From Mycobacterium simulans (lineage in GTDB: Bacteria > Actinomycetota > Actinomycetes > Mycobacteriales > Mycobacteriaceae): DNA of 64,000 nt. The stretch is taken from the NCBI RefSeq assembly GCF_900232995.1, contig NZ_OCVX01000003.1:3212430-3276429 (forward strand). Direction: 5' to 3'. The notes beneath the pieces were generated by a model. The model was not told where the DNA came from, did no database searches, and saw only the letters and a program-made list of their open reading frames with translations. A program made the translations under genes and the position numbers. Below are positions 35,046 to 44,427 of this stretch, piece after piece; the first letter of the stretch is position 1; each line of letters begins with the position of its first letter.

Positions 35046-35766
35046 GCCGGTACTTCTAGTCTTCGCTGACTCGCTGGCCTATTACGGTCCCACCGGCGGC
35101 CTGCCGGCCGATGACCCGCGTATCTGGCCTAATATCGTTGCCTCACAATTGGGTTGGGACCTCGAATTAATTGGCCGCATCGGCTGGACCTGTCGAGACG
35201 TCTGGTGGGCGGCAACCCAGGACCCGCGGTCCTGGGCGGCGCTACCCAAGGCGGGCGCGGTGGTCTTCGCGACCGGCGGGATGGACTCGTTGCCGTCGGT
35301 GTTGCCAACGGCTCTGCGTGAGCTGATCCGCTATGTGCGGCCACCGTGGTTGCGGCGCTGGGTCCGCGACGGCTATGCCTGGGTCCAGCCGCGGTTTTCG
35401 CCGATGGCTAGGTCGGCGCTGCCGCCACACCTGAGTGCTGAATATCTTGAGCAGACCCGTGGTGCAATCGATTTCAATCGCCCGGGTATCCCGATTGTGG
35501 CCTCTTTGCCGTCGGTGCACATTGCCGAGACGTATGGCAAGGCCCATCACGGCCGAGCGGGGACCGTAGCTGCGATCACGGAATGGGCACAGCACCACGA
35601 TATTCCGTTGGTGGACCTCAAAGACGCTGTCGCCGAACAGGTTATGAGCGGACGGGGCAATCCCGACGGCATCCATTGGAACTTCGAGGCCCATCAGGCG
35701 GTCGCGGAACTGATGCTCAAGGCGCTCGCCGAAGCCGGCGTGCTCACCGAGAAGCCGCACGGCTGA
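35035..35766 (+). CDS. octT: Diglucosylglycerate octanoyltransferase, OctT-like (Rv2418c)
   Basis: This SGNH-type acyltransferase puts octanoate on the primer of MGLP. The 243-residue protein shows 'FADSLAYYG' with the presumed nucleophile S13 and the C-terminal Asp/His motif 'DGIHWN' near 211-216. The ATG at 35035 overlaps gpgP by 11 bases; a further upstream in-frame ATG at 34978 lies deep inside gpgP and is unlikely. Confidence 0.88.
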   Translation: MSSKPVLLVFADSLAYYGPTGGLPADDPRIWPNIVASQLGWDLELIGRIGWTCRDVWWAATQDPRSWAALPKAGAVVFATGGMDSLPSVLPTALRELIRYVRPPWLRRWVRDGYAWVQPRFSPMARSALPPHLSAEYLEQTRGAIDFNRPGIPIVASLPSVHIAETYGKAHHGRAGTVAAITEWAQHHDIPLVDLKDAVAEQVMSGRGNPDGIHWNFEAHQAVAELMLKALAEAGVLTEKPHG

Positions 35767-35770
35767 CAAA

Positions 35771-35926
35771 TGACCCGCTCCGGCGACGATGCAGAGCGAA
35801 GCGATGAGGTGGGGGCACGCCCCCACAAGTGGGAGGTACCCCCACCCGCTTGCGGGGGAGAGCGGCGCCCGTGACCCGCGCCGGCGATGATGCAGAGCGA
35901 AGCGATGAGGAGGAGCGGCGCCCGTG
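35771..35926 (+). repeat. MIRU-like interspersed repeats (two copies)
   Basis: The block GATGCAGAGCGAAGCGATGAG occurs twice, in 35771-35808 and again in 35871-35926, the second ending GAGGAGGAGCGGCGCCCGTGAC. This is the core of the MIRU family known from M. tuberculosis. A roughly 60-base piece with stretches of G and C separates the copies. The second copy supplies both the ribosome site and the GTG start of degV. Confidence 0.7.
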
Positions 35927-36757
35927 ACCGTCGTGGTGGTGACCGATACGTCGTCGCGCCTGCCGGCCGAGTTGCGCGAAAAGTATGCGATACATGAGGT
36001 TCCGCTGCACATCCTGCTGGACGGCGCTGATCTGCGTGACGGGGTGGACGAGATACCCGATGACATCTACAAACGCCAGGCGACTACCGCGGCGGCAACA
36101 CCTGCCGAATTGTGCGCTGCCTACCAGCGGGCATTGGCGGATAGTGCCGGCGACGGGGTTGTGGGGGTGCACATTTCGTCGGCGCTGTCGGGAACCTATC
36201 GCGCCGGTGAACTGACCGCCACCGGCCTCGATCCGGTTGTGCGGGTTATCGATTCGAAATCGGCGGCGATGGGCACCGGGTTTGCCGTGTTGGCTGCCGC
36301 ACGTGTCGCGGCCGTGGGGGGTGACTTGGAGGCGGTTGCGAGCGCGGCAGGTGCCGCGGTGAGCCGCACGCACGCGTTCATGGTGGTGCACCGGTTGGAT
36401 AACCTGCGCCGCAGTGGGCGAATCGGTGGGGCGAAGGCGTGGCTGGGCACCGCGCTGGCGCTCAAGCCGCTGTTGCGCATCGATGACGGCAAACTCGTTT
36501 TGGCCCAACGGGTTCGTACCGTCAGGCACGCCACGGCGACGATGATCGACCGAGTCTGCGAAGTGGTGGGTGAACGCCCGGCCGCTCTCGCGGTGCATCA
36601 CGTTGCCAACCCGGAGGGAGCCAACGACGTGGTGGCGGCGCTGGCGCAGCGGCTGCCGGCGTGTGAGCCGGCGATCGTTACACCGTTGGGGGCGGTGCTT
36701 GCGGTGCACGTCGGCGTCGGGGCCGTCGCCGTCTGCCTGGAGCTTCCCGAGCCCTAG
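35924..36757 (+). CDS. DegV family fatty-acid-binding protein (Rv2417c-like)
   Basis: The 277-residue protein has the DegV fold, which binds a fatty acid and in some bacteria (as FakB) presents it to a kinase. Motifs: 'VVVVTDTSSRLP' at the N-terminus, 'HISSALSGTYRAG' near 85-97, and 'RLDNLRRSGRIG' near 153-164. The GTG start and its AGGAGGAG site lie within a MIRU-like repeat. In M. tuberculosis eis would follow directly; here about 12 kb of accessory genes intervene. Confidence 0.9.
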   Translation: MTVVVVTDTSSRLPAELREKYAIHEVPLHILLDGADLRDGVDEIPDDIYKRQATTAAATPAELCAAYQRALADSAGDGVVGVHISSALSGTYRAGELTATGLDPVVRVIDSKSAAMGTGFAVLAAARVAAVGGDLEAVASAAGAAVSRTHAFMVVHRLDNLRRSGRIGGAKAWLGTALALKPLLRIDDGKLVLAQRVRTVRHATATMIDRVCEVVGERPAALAVHHVANPEGANDVVAALAQRLPACEPAIVTPLGAVLAVHVGVGAVAVCLELPEP

Positions 36758-36926
36758 CCGGCGCTGGTGGATCAACGGGCTCTTCGCGAATGAGGGTGCA
36801 CCGGTAAGGAGAACACCACGCCAAGTTCTGGCTCGGATCCCGAAACCTCGGCCGCTACCGCTCATTCCTCCACCCCGAAGCTCCCAGTGTTGCGGATGTG
36901 ACTAGAGAGCAACACAGCCCTGGGAT

Positions 36927-39900
36927 TTAGAGCAGCGTCAACGGGCCGGACAGGTTGATCGGGATCCGGTTGATGGTGATCGACGGGAGGTCGAAAGCCG
37001 GCAAAGCGCCGGACAGTCCGATGCCCAGCGGGATTCGCGGAATCGTGAGTCCTGGGAATGTGAGGGACGGGATGGTGACCGACAGGGGTAGCCCGATGTG
37101 GATCGGGTCGACGGGGATCGTGAATCCCGGCAGGCCGCCTAGCGGGGTCTGCAGGTTGAACGGCTGGATCGTGAATCCTGGTGTGTTGCTTGCGCTCGTG
37201 GCACCGAGATTGATGATGGCGCCGCCGATTCCGCTGACTCTGAACGCGAAATCGCTCGTTGAAGCTGTGGAACTCATGTCGCTGACGTCGATCCCAAGGT
37301 TGAGACTAAACGGGTTGATCGTGAACGGCTCGACGGTGATCGGACCGGCGTCGGCGGTGGGGTCGAGGCCGAGGTGGATTTCCGGTGTGGAGATGGATGG
37401 GATGGTGATGGGGCCGATGCCGCCGTCGAGGTTGAGGCCAAGGGGGATCGAGGGGACGTGGAATGACGGGAAGACGGCGGGGCCGATGCCGCCGGTTGCG
37501 TTGACGTACAACAACTTGTATGGGGGAAGCAGGCTGTCGGGGGTGGCGAGTTTGACGATGGCGTGGAGCTCGGCCGGGATGGCCTGAATCGTCCTCGCGG
37601 GGATGGTGAAGGCTCCGGAGCCCGCGGACAGATTCAGGTCCACAAGGTTGTTTGCCGGGAAGGTCAGCCCGTTCGGGAAGAAGGTGGCGCCGTCGATACC
37701 GCCCGGCACATCGAAGCTCAGCGGGATCTTGTCAATCAGGATTGCCGGTGTGTTGAACGGTAGCGAGCCGCCCTTGACGGTCACCGTGAACGGGTTCTGT
37801 GTGGATCCACCGAAAATGAGTGGGCCCTGTGGGAGCGGGAACAGGCCGCTTCCCCAATTCGTGCCGAAGGCTATGAAGGCCGGGCCGGTGGTAGCCGGGT
37901 CCCAAGCCGCATTGGTTGGGGTCCAGATGACGAATTGGGAGATGGTCATGCCCGCGCTCTCGGACGCGTTGAAGTGGATGGTTGCTAGCGGGTTGCCCGT
38001 GATTGCGGCGATGGTTTGGGACGGGATGCCGATGGGGCCCAGGCCAACGTTTCCGGTGATGTGGACGGGGATGTTGGGGATCGGGATGGATGGGATGGTG
38101 AAGGCGCCGTGGTTGAGGTGGCCGTTGAGGCCGAGCTGAATGGTGGGGATGGGGATGTCGGGGATGGTCACTTGGCCCATGCCGCCAGATAGATGGAAGT
38201 CGACCAGGTTGAGCGAGGGGGGAATGCCGTCGATGGGGTTGAGTAGGGTGGCGTCGAGTTTGAGGTGCAGCGGGATCGGGTCGATCGTGTAGCCATTCGG
38301 GAAGATGGTGAAGGGCTGCAGGCCGCCGGATAGCACGAGGTTCACCGGGATGGGGTTTTCCGGAATGGACAGCCCCCCTGGGAAAAGGGTGAAGGCCGGG
38401 ATGCCGCCCTGCACGTCGATAGTCAGCGGCAACGGGGACGTAGCGATCTTCGGGATGTTGATCGCTGGAATGTTCAACGCGACGGAACCGGTCCTGGCGC
38501 CACTGGCGCCGAAATTGATGGTGAGGCCGGTGGTGGGCTGGCCAGTCGTCGAGGTCGGGTTGGAGCTTTGCCCGATGAAGTAGTCCGACGGCCCGAAATC
38601 GAAGAACCCGCCAAAGTGGGTCGTGCCCGTCAGTTTGATTACGGGAAGTTGGAGGGTCGAGGCGGTGCCGGCGGGGAGATTGAAGGGAATTGTATTGGTC
38701 TGGGCGGGGATGTTGATGCCCTCGAAGAGGGTGATGGCGGGCAGGGTGAAACTTTGGTGGATGTCCAGTGGTATTGCGGGAACATCGATTTGGGGGATGG
38801 TGAAGGGGCCGATGTTGAAGGTTTCGTTGATGTTTATCGGCAGTCCCGCGACATGGATGGGGTCGATGTGGATGGGGCCCAGGTTCTGGTTGATGTCTAG
38901 GATGTTGATGCCCAGCCCGGCGCCGAATGGTCCCTGGTTGTCGCTGGTCCAGAGGACGCCGGTGTTGTGGTTGCCGGAAATGAATACGCCGGTGTTGCCA
39001 TTGCCGGTGTTGGCGAAGCCCATGTTGGAGTGACCGCTGTTGAATACGCCGATGTTGGCGTTGCCTGGGTTGTAGGCGCCGGTGTTGAACTTGCCCGCGT
39101 TGAAGATGCCCATGTTGTGGCTTCCTGCGTTGGCGACGCCGGTGTTGGTGGTGCCGGCGTTGAACAGGCCGATGTTGGCCTGACCGGAGTTGGCGATGCC
39201 GTTGTTGTGGCTGCCCGAGTTGAACAGCCCCCAGTTTCCAGTGCCGGAGTTGAACAATCCGACATTGCCGGTGCCGGAGTTCCAGCCGCCGAACCCATTC
39301 AGGTTGTCGCCGGTCAGCCCGATACCCATGTTGCCGTTGCCGGTGTTGCCGATTCCGATATTGCCCGAGCCGGTGTTGCCGAAGCCGATGTTGCCCGAGC
39401 CGGTGTTGCCGAAGCCGAGGTTGTGGCCCATCAGGGTGCCAAGGCCTGAGTTGGCCCAGCCGATGTTGGCCACGCCGATGTTGCCGCCACCCAGGTTGTA
39501 GCTGCCGATGTTGCCATCGCCGAAGTTGAGGTCGCCGAGGTTGCCGTTGCCCAGGTTGTAGATGCCGGTGTTGCCCAGGCCCGCGTTCATCAGCTGGTGG
39601 TTGAGCCAAGCGACGCCCGCGTTTGCTGCGGTGTTGAGCTGGGACCCGGCATTGACGAGGTTTGCGGCGACGGCGTTGAGCAAGCCAACGCCGGAGACGG
39701 TCGTGGTCCCGCCGATCGGGATCGCCGGAATGGTGGTCTCGGGAATGCTCAGCAGCTCGGTGTCGAGCGCAAAATTGAGCGGAATGGATTGGGTATGCGT
39801 GATTCCCTTGACGGTACCGGGCGTAAGGATTTCTTGGACGAACTCGATCGGTATCGACCCGCCCAACGAAAGCGGCGCAATAGTGATGGGCCCGGTCGTG

Positions 39901-42413
39901 AAATCGAGCGGCACGGTCATTCCGGAGATGGACTGGGTAATGCTGAACGGCGCGATGGGACCACTGATCCCTAGCAGTACTACTGGCGCGTTGAATGCTA
40001 CGTCAATTTTACTGAAGTTGATTGCAACGTCGATTTTGTTGATGGAGAGGCTTCCCGTTGCGCCAAACGGGGAAATATTGATGGGTTGGCTGGTGACGAA
40101 GCTGTAGTTCAGGTTTCCGAACAGGCCCATGTTGATCGCGGGAGTAGGAATGTCCGGGAAGCCCAGGTTGAGATTAACGCTACCCGTGCCGCCCACATGA
40201 ATCGGGGGAATAGCAGGAACCGCCGGAATATGGATGGGCCCGATGCTGCCCGTGGTGCCCGGGGTTGGAGAAAGAACGGTGGAATGAATGTTAAACGGGA
40301 ATTGATCGACCCTGAATCCATTCGGGAAGATGATGAACGGATTGGAGCCGACGGAGAAATTGGTAAGACTTACGGAGTTTACCGGGAAGGTAAGCCCGCC
40401 CGGGAATAGAGTGATGGGATCGAGGCCACCGACCAGGTCAAGGGTAAGCGGAGTTTGGGCAGGAATATCGATGTTCGGGATGGCCAAGGCCGTGGTGCCT
40501 AGATTCAGAATCTCCGAACCACTAGGAGTCAACCCAAGTGAGACTGTGAAAGGTTTTATGTCAAGATTCGCGGGAGCGGGATTGCCAGTACCAAAAGTCC
40601 GGGAGATACCCGGAACATCGACGAAGGGGCCGGTGATAGGGCCAATGCCTAACTGTGCGGTAATGGTGAGGGGGTCAAGAATATTCATGGCCGAAATGGT
40701 GTTTTGACCCAAGCCCACGGTTCCCGCAACGTTCAGTGGAATGTGGGGAATAGTGATCTGTGGAATGGTGAAGCTGCCGACGCTAACGGTGGCGTTGGTG
40801 ATCGAGGCGTGCGCTGCGGGTACCGAGATGGGATGAACGTTGACGGGCCCGACGCTGCCGTCGATGTCAATGTGCAGCGGGATTGTGGGCAGGGGGAAGA
40901 TTGGCACGACTTGGTCGGCGCTGACCTTGGCGTGTAGGTGCGTCGGGATGGTGTCAATCGTGATGGCCGGGGTGCTAAAGCCGTCGATCTGACCGGCAAT
41001 GCTGATCGTCAGCGGAATCGCTTGTTGCGGAAGCGAGAATCCCGGAATGGTGAAACCGCCCGTGCCCGCCGAAGCGCCGACATCCAGATGGATCGGGTTG
41101 TCAGGAATGCTGAGACCCCCCGGGAAAAGGGTGACTCCAGGAGTCGACAGGCCGAGATTCAGCGTGATCGGGTTGACATTCAGGTGGATGACGATTGGCG
41201 CAAAAATCGGACTGGGATTAAGAAGGTTGGGAACTTTAATTCCCCCGGGGGCGAGGTCGAAGCCCGGGAGGTTAATCGTTTGATTGGGGATGTTTACAGC
41301 CGGGATAAGGGTGATGGGCGATATGGTCAAGGGGCCGACGTCGATCGGTATGGTGATGCCCCCCAACGGAATTGGGGGAACCTGGATGGGCGGAACGGTC
41401 AGCGGGCCCAGCATGAAGGTCTGGTTAAAGTTCAGCGGGATCGTGGGAAGAATCTGGATTGGCTGAATGGTGATAGGTCCGATGCCGCCATTTAGATTGA
41501 GGTCAAGCGGAAGTGTAATAGGAAAGATGTCGAAGTTAACGTTGGGGAGGGGAATAGGAAAGCCGAAGATATCGACGGCAGCAGCGCTGCCCGTACTCAA
41601 AAAGGCCCGGTTCACAAAGGCCCCATTGAGGAAGCCCGTGCCAGCCTGACCCCAATGGCTGATACCCGAACCATAAATACCCGGGTTAAACAAGCCAATG
41701 TTCCCGATACCGGAGCTGAGCAACCCTAAGTAACCCACACCGGTGTTCCCGAAGCTGAAGTTATTGCTTCCAGCGTTGTCAAGACCGATGTTGCCGCCAC
41801 CGAGATTGGCGACACCCAAGTTGGCGAGGAATTGCTGGCCCGCGGTGGTGACCGAGTTGGCGGTCGCGCTTAAGCCGCCCAGCCCGGCCAGGCTCTGCAC
41901 CGGCTGGCTGAACGCCTGCAACGCCGACACCACCGCCGACGCGTCGAGGTGATAGCCGGCCATCGCGGCTACATCTTGGGCCCACATCAGCTCGTACTCG
42001 GCCTCGGCGGCCGCGATCGCAGCAGTGTTCTGCCCGAACAGATTTGACAACGCCAGCGACACCAATTCGGATCGATTTGCCGCAATGACGAACGGGTCCA
42101 CCGTAGCGGCCAACGCCGCCTCAAAGGCGCCCACCACCGCTCGAGCCTGCCCGGCCGCCGACTCGGCCGAGGTTGCCGCCGCATTCAACCACCCCGCGTA
42201 CGGCGCTGCCGCGGCCGCCATCGCCGCCGCCGAGGCGCCCTGCCACGACCCACCCACCAGCCCCGAAGTCACTGACCCAAACGAAGTCGCCGCCGCGCCC
42301 AGCTCGGCAGCCAACCCATCCCAGGCCTCCGCAGCCGCCAGCAACGGCCCGGACCCGGCACCGGCCTTCATCAACGCCGAGTTGACCTCGGGCGGGAGGA
42401 CAAAAAAGCTCAA
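36927..42413 (-). CDS. Giant PPE-MPTR protein
   Basis: The 1828-residue protein starts MSFFVLPPEVNSALM, and its PPE domain (about 1-180) includes 'GGSWQGASAAAMAAAAAPY' near 54-72. The rest is built from two repeat types: NxGxGNxG pentapeptide arrays of the MPTR class (about 200-260 and 960-1130), and 23-25-residue units rich in 'IPxIxIPxxPL' in between and to the C-terminus. It is probably exported by ESX-5 and surface-exposed. The opposite strand also shows long open frames through the repeats; these are composition artefacts. Confidence 0.93.
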   Translation of the reverse strand: MSFFVLPPEVNSALMKAGAGSGPLLAAAEAWDGLAAELGAAATSFGSVTSGLVGGSWQGASAAAMAAAAAPYAGWLNAAATSAESAAGQARAVVGAFEAALAATVDPFVIAANRSELVSLALSNLFGQNTAAIAAAEAEYELMWAQDVAAMAGYHLDASAVVSALQAFSQPVQSLAGLGGLSATANSVTTAGQQFLANLGVANLGGGNIGLDNAGSNNFSFGNTGVGYLGLLSSGIGNIGLFNPGIYGSGISHWGQAGTGFLNGAFVNRAFLSTGSAAAVDIFGFPIPLPNVNFDIFPITLPLDLNLNGGIGPITIQPIQILPTIPLNFNQTFMLGPLTVPPIQVPPIPLGGITIPIDVGPLTISPITLIPAVNIPNQTINLPGFDLAPGGIKVPNLLNPSPIFAPIVIHLNVNPITLNLGLSTPGVTLFPGGLSIPDNPIHLDVGASAGTGGFTIPGFSLPQQAIPLTISIAGQIDGFSTPAITIDTIPTHLHAKVSADQVVPIFPLPTIPLHIDIDGSVGPVNVHPISVPAAHASITNATVSVGSFTIPQITIPHIPLNVAGTVGLGQNTISAMNILDPLTITAQLGIGPITGPFVDVPGISRTFGTGNPAPANLDIKPFTVSLGLTPSGSEILNLGTTALAIPNIDIPAQTPLTLDLVGGLDPITLFPGGLTFPVNSVSLTNFSVGSNPFIIFPNGFRVDQFPFNIHSTVLSPTPGTTGSIGPIHIPAVPAIPPIHVGGTGSVNLNLGFPDIPTPAINMGLFGNLNYSFVTSQPINISPFGATGSLSINKIDVAINFSKIDVAFNAPVVLLGISGPIAPFSITQSISGMTVPLDFTTGPITIAPLSLGGSIPIEFVQEILTPGTVKGITHTQSIPLNFALDTELLSIPETTIPAIPIGGTTTVSGVGLLNAVAANLVNAGSQLNTAANAGVAWLNHQLMNAGLGNTGIYNLGNGNLGDLNFGDGNIGSYNLGGGNIGVANIGWANSGLGTLMGHNLGFGNTGSGNIGFGNTGSGNIGIGNTGNGNMGIGLTGDNLNGFGGWNSGTGNVGLFNSGTGNWGLFNSGSHNNGIANSGQANIGLFNAGTTNTGVANAGSHNMGIFNAGKFNTGAYNPGNANIGVFNSGHSNMGFANTGNGNTGVFISGNHNTGVLWTSDNQGPFGAGLGINILDINQNLGPIHIDPIHVAGLPININETFNIGPFTIPQIDVPAIPLDIHQSFTLPAITLFEGINIPAQTNTIPFNLPAGTASTLQLPVIKLTGTTHFGGFFDFGPSDYFIGQSSNPTSTTGQPTTGLTINFGASGARTGSVALNIPAINIPKIATSPLPLTIDVQGGIPAFTLFPGGLSIPENPIPVNLVLSGGLQPFTIFPNGYTIDPIPLHLKLDATLLNPIDGIPPSLNLVDFHLSGGMGQVTIPDIPIPTIQLGLNGHLNHGAFTIPSIPIPNIPVHITGNVGLGPIGIPSQTIAAITGNPLATIHFNASESAGMTISQFVIWTPTNAAWDPATTGPAFIAFGTNWGSGLFPLPQGPLIFGGSTQNPFTVTVKGGSLPFNTPAILIDKIPLSFDVPGGIDGATFFPNGLTFPANNLVDLNLSAGSGAFTIPARTIQAIPAELHAIVKLATPDSLLPPYKLLYVNATGGIGPAVFPSFHVPSIPLGLNLDGGIGPITIPSISTPEIHLGLDPTADAGPITVEPFTINPFSLNLGIDVSDMSSTASTSDFAFRVSGIGGAIINLGATSASNTPGFTIQPFNLQTPLGGLPGFTIPVDPIHIGLPLSVTIPSLTFPGLTIPRIPLGIGLSGALPAFDLPSITINRIPINLSGPLTLL

Positions 42414-42748
42414 TGTCTGACCTCACATCGGGAATCAATCAGCAAGCGATTCAATCGCAAGCTACGCAGGATCTGCTCAGTATCGTGCCACCGAATTCGA
42501 GGCCGATCCGATGAATTGAACAATATTTCCCACGAAATGTCGAAGCGGGAGCTCATCGCGATCGCGGATAGCTGCGCTACAACGATCGACAGGCAATCAG
42601 CGGGTGTCGCGGTTTCTCAAAACAATAAATGGAAATGTGCAGAATGCACAGTGGCATCGTGCAGAATGCACAGTTGAACTGGCCTCGGACCGGACCCGTC
42701 GCATGTAGCGTTAGTTCGCTCTGTCCAAAGACTGATTCGGAGGTGCCA
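42414..42748. other. Divergent PPE/PE promoter region
   Basis: These 335 bases separate the starts of the divergent PPE-MPTR and PE genes. No gene is seen. The only clear structure is a pair of palindromes (listed separately) nearer the PE gene. Confidence 0.5.
42637..42674. promoter_or_regulatory. Tandem GTGCA-N3-TGCAC operators
   Basis: GTGCAGAATGCACAGT occurs twice, at 42637-42652 and 42659-42674, a 22-base period (two helical turns). Each copy holds a perfect palindrome GTGCA-GAA-TGCAC. They lie about 75-110 bases upstream of the PE start. A third site of the same form lies at 44224-44236. Confidence 0.55.
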
Positions 42749-43300
42749 ATGATGTCGTCGTACGTGATTGCTGCACCTGCGGCGTTGGCCGCTGCGTCGA
42801 CGGACATCGCGGGAATCAGCGAGGCGATCAGGGCAGCCAACGCGGCGGCAGCACCGTGGACGACAGGGATTGCGGCGGCGGCTGGCGATGAGGTGTCGGA
42901 GGCTATCGCCACCCTGTTCGGCACCTTCGGCCGGGAGTATCAGGCGCTCAGCGCGGAGACCGTTTCGGTTAGTGACCAGTTTGCTCAGGCGTTTCAGCGG
43001 GGTGCGGACGCGTATGCGCGCATGGATCTGATCAACGCCTCCCCCCTGCGTCCCTTGCTCAACAACCCCTTGGTGAACACCGCCATGGGTTTGGTCAATA
43101 TGCCCACCCAGCTTCTGATGGACCGCCCGTTGTACGGCGACGGCGCCGATGGCGCGCCGGGCACCGGCCAGAACGGCGGGGATGGCGGAATCATCAGCGG
43201 CAACGGCGGCAACGGCGGGACGGGGGGTGGCTCTTTTACACAACCGACGCCGGCGGAGGAAACCCCTGGTGGGGGTTACGGGGGTGCCGGGGCATTATAA
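42749..43300 (+). CDS. PE/PE_PGRS protein, probably 3'-truncated
   Basis: A PE domain (MMSSYVIAAPAALAAASTDI, about 1-95) is followed by the usual 'RPLYGDGADGAPGTGQNGGDGG' linker and only a short Gly-rich piece. The last 25 residues ('SFTQPTPAEETPGGGYG') are unlike PGRS tails. The frame ends exactly where an abnormal A-tract begins. The ATG at 42749 follows GGAGGTG. It faces another PE_PGRS gene head-on. The 3' end may be damaged or misassembled. Confidence 0.75.
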   Translation: MMSSYVIAAPAALAAASTDIAGISEAIRAANAAAAPWTTGIAAAAGDEVSEAIATLFGTFGREYQALSAETVSVSDQFAQAFQRGADAYARMDLINASPLRPLLNNPLVNTAMGLVNMPTQLLMDRPLYGDGADGAPGTGQNGGDGGIISGNGGNGGTGGGSFTQPTPAEETPGGGYGGAGAL

Positions 43301-44084
43301 AAAAAAAACAAAGTACGGAGTCGGTACGCGTAGAACGCGCAGTGATGAGATATCTAGAATTGTAGCTCCACAACACCAGTCCCCGCGTTTTTTTTTTCAG
43401 CGTGCCCCGCCCACCCGCACCCCCCACAGGGGGTCCCCCGCCCCGCGTCATATGTTTAAAGGAACCGCCGCCCCCGCGCCCCCCCCCCGTCCCCCCGCCG
43501 CCGACCGGCAGGCCTCCGCGCCCGCCGGCACCTCCGGGCATACCGCCGTAAACGCTGTTGCCGCCGGTGCCGCCGTCGCCGATCAGACCCGCGGGCCCGC
43601 CAGCACCCCCGGATACTCCAAAACGAGTGCTGGTGCCGCCGGTACCGCCGTTGCCGTACAACCACCCGCCGGCCCCGCCGGCCGTCCCCACACCTTGAGC
43701 GTTGGTATACCCGTTGGCGCCGTCGCCGATTAGCGGGCGGCCGGTCAGTTCTATGAAGGGCTCATTGATCGGGCCGGCCGCGCTCAACACGAACCGTCTG
43801 ATGTTGGTGGTCTCGGCGGCCGTATATGCATTCACGCTGGCCATTACATTGCGCGTGAATTGCTGATAGGACGCTGCCATCTGCCCGGCAACGGTCTGAT
43901 ATTGCTGACCGTACTCGGTGAATAGCGCCGCAAGCGCGGCCGAGACCTCATCCGCGGCCGCGGCCATCACCCCGGTCGTCAGGGTCGCCGCGGCGGCGGT
44001 AGCGGCGCCGATTGCCGAGCCGATACCGGTCAGATCCGTTGCCGCTGTCGCCGCCATTGCCGGCGCTACGCTCACAAACGACAT
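43236..44084 (-). CDS. PE_PGRS protein with aberrant C-terminal end
   Basis: The 282-residue frame has a canonical PE domain (MSFVSVAPAMAATAATDLTG, about 1-95), then 'RPLIGDGANGYTNAQGVGTAGGAGG' and Gly-rich PGRS repeats to about residue 208. After that the composition changes abruptly: Lys/Thr/Ser/Tyr-rich residues encoded by A- and T-tracts, which no PGRS protein has. The real gene probably continues as PGRS or is broken here. The N-terminal 200 residues are secure. Confidence 0.75.
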   Translation of the reverse strand: MSFVSVAPAMAATAATDLTGIGSAIGAATAAAATLTTGVMAAAADEVSAALAALFTEYGQQYQTVAGQMAASYQQFTRNVMASVNAYTAAETTNIRRFVLSAAGPINEPFIELTGRPLIGDGANGYTNAQGVGTAGGAGGWLYGNGGTGGTSTRFGVSGGAGGPAGLIGDGGTGGNSVYGGMPGGAGGRGGLPVGGGGTGGGRGGGGSFKHMTRGGGPPVGGAGGRGTLKKKTRGLVLWSYNSRYLITARSTRTDSVLCFFFIMPRHPRNPHQGFPPPASVV

Positions 44085-44427
44085 GTCGTACCTCCCCGTT
44101 AGGCCAACAATCGCGCGGTCGCGATCAATTGTTGGGATACGCAGCCACGGTGAAGCAATAGTGAAATTATTCTGATATCGCCGCCCAGGATAAGGTCAAA
44201 TCCACCGACCTAGCGCCATAAGAGAGTGCACAGTGCACATATGCCTCCTACGGCAGTTCGCGCTGCGGCGACAACCCGTGGCCCCTGGACCGCGCCGAAT
44301 GTTGGGCTCGTATCACGCGTACAGCCAGTCGGACCTACCCGAAGGCGGGCTAAACGAAATTATTCCGATTCGTCGTCCAGGAAACCCAACTTTTGCGGTC
44401 TGGCTGCAATTTGCCGAGGCCTAGGCC
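44085..44427. other. Intergenic region upstream of the PE_PGRS gene
   Basis: Between the PE_PGRS start and the mmpL stop I see no convincing gene. It contains one GTGCA-N3-TGCAC palindrome. Confidence 0.45.
44224..44236. promoter_or_regulatory. GTGCA-N3-TGCAC palindrome
   Basis: A perfect palindrome GTGCA-CAG-TGCAC lies 140 bases upstream of the minus-strand PE_PGRS start. It has the same half-sites and spacer length as the two tandem sites before the plus-strand PE gene. Confidence 0.45.

Noticed and set aside
38900..39600. Short regularly spaced repeats that could suggest a CRISPR array
   Set aside because: The spacing is 15 bases and in frame with NxGxGNxG peptide repeats of the PPE-MPTR protein. 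There are no unique spacers or cas genes.
37732..39609. 625-codon minus-strand frame inside the PPE-MPTR gene
   Set aside because: It is an Arg/Gln/His-rich shifted reading of the MPTR repeats; the PPE frame is intact over 1828 codons.
44233..44424. 63-codon plus-strand frame starting near an ATG after the palindrome
   Set aside because: It has no Shine-Dalgarno or recognisable protein feature; more likely it is part of the regulatory region.
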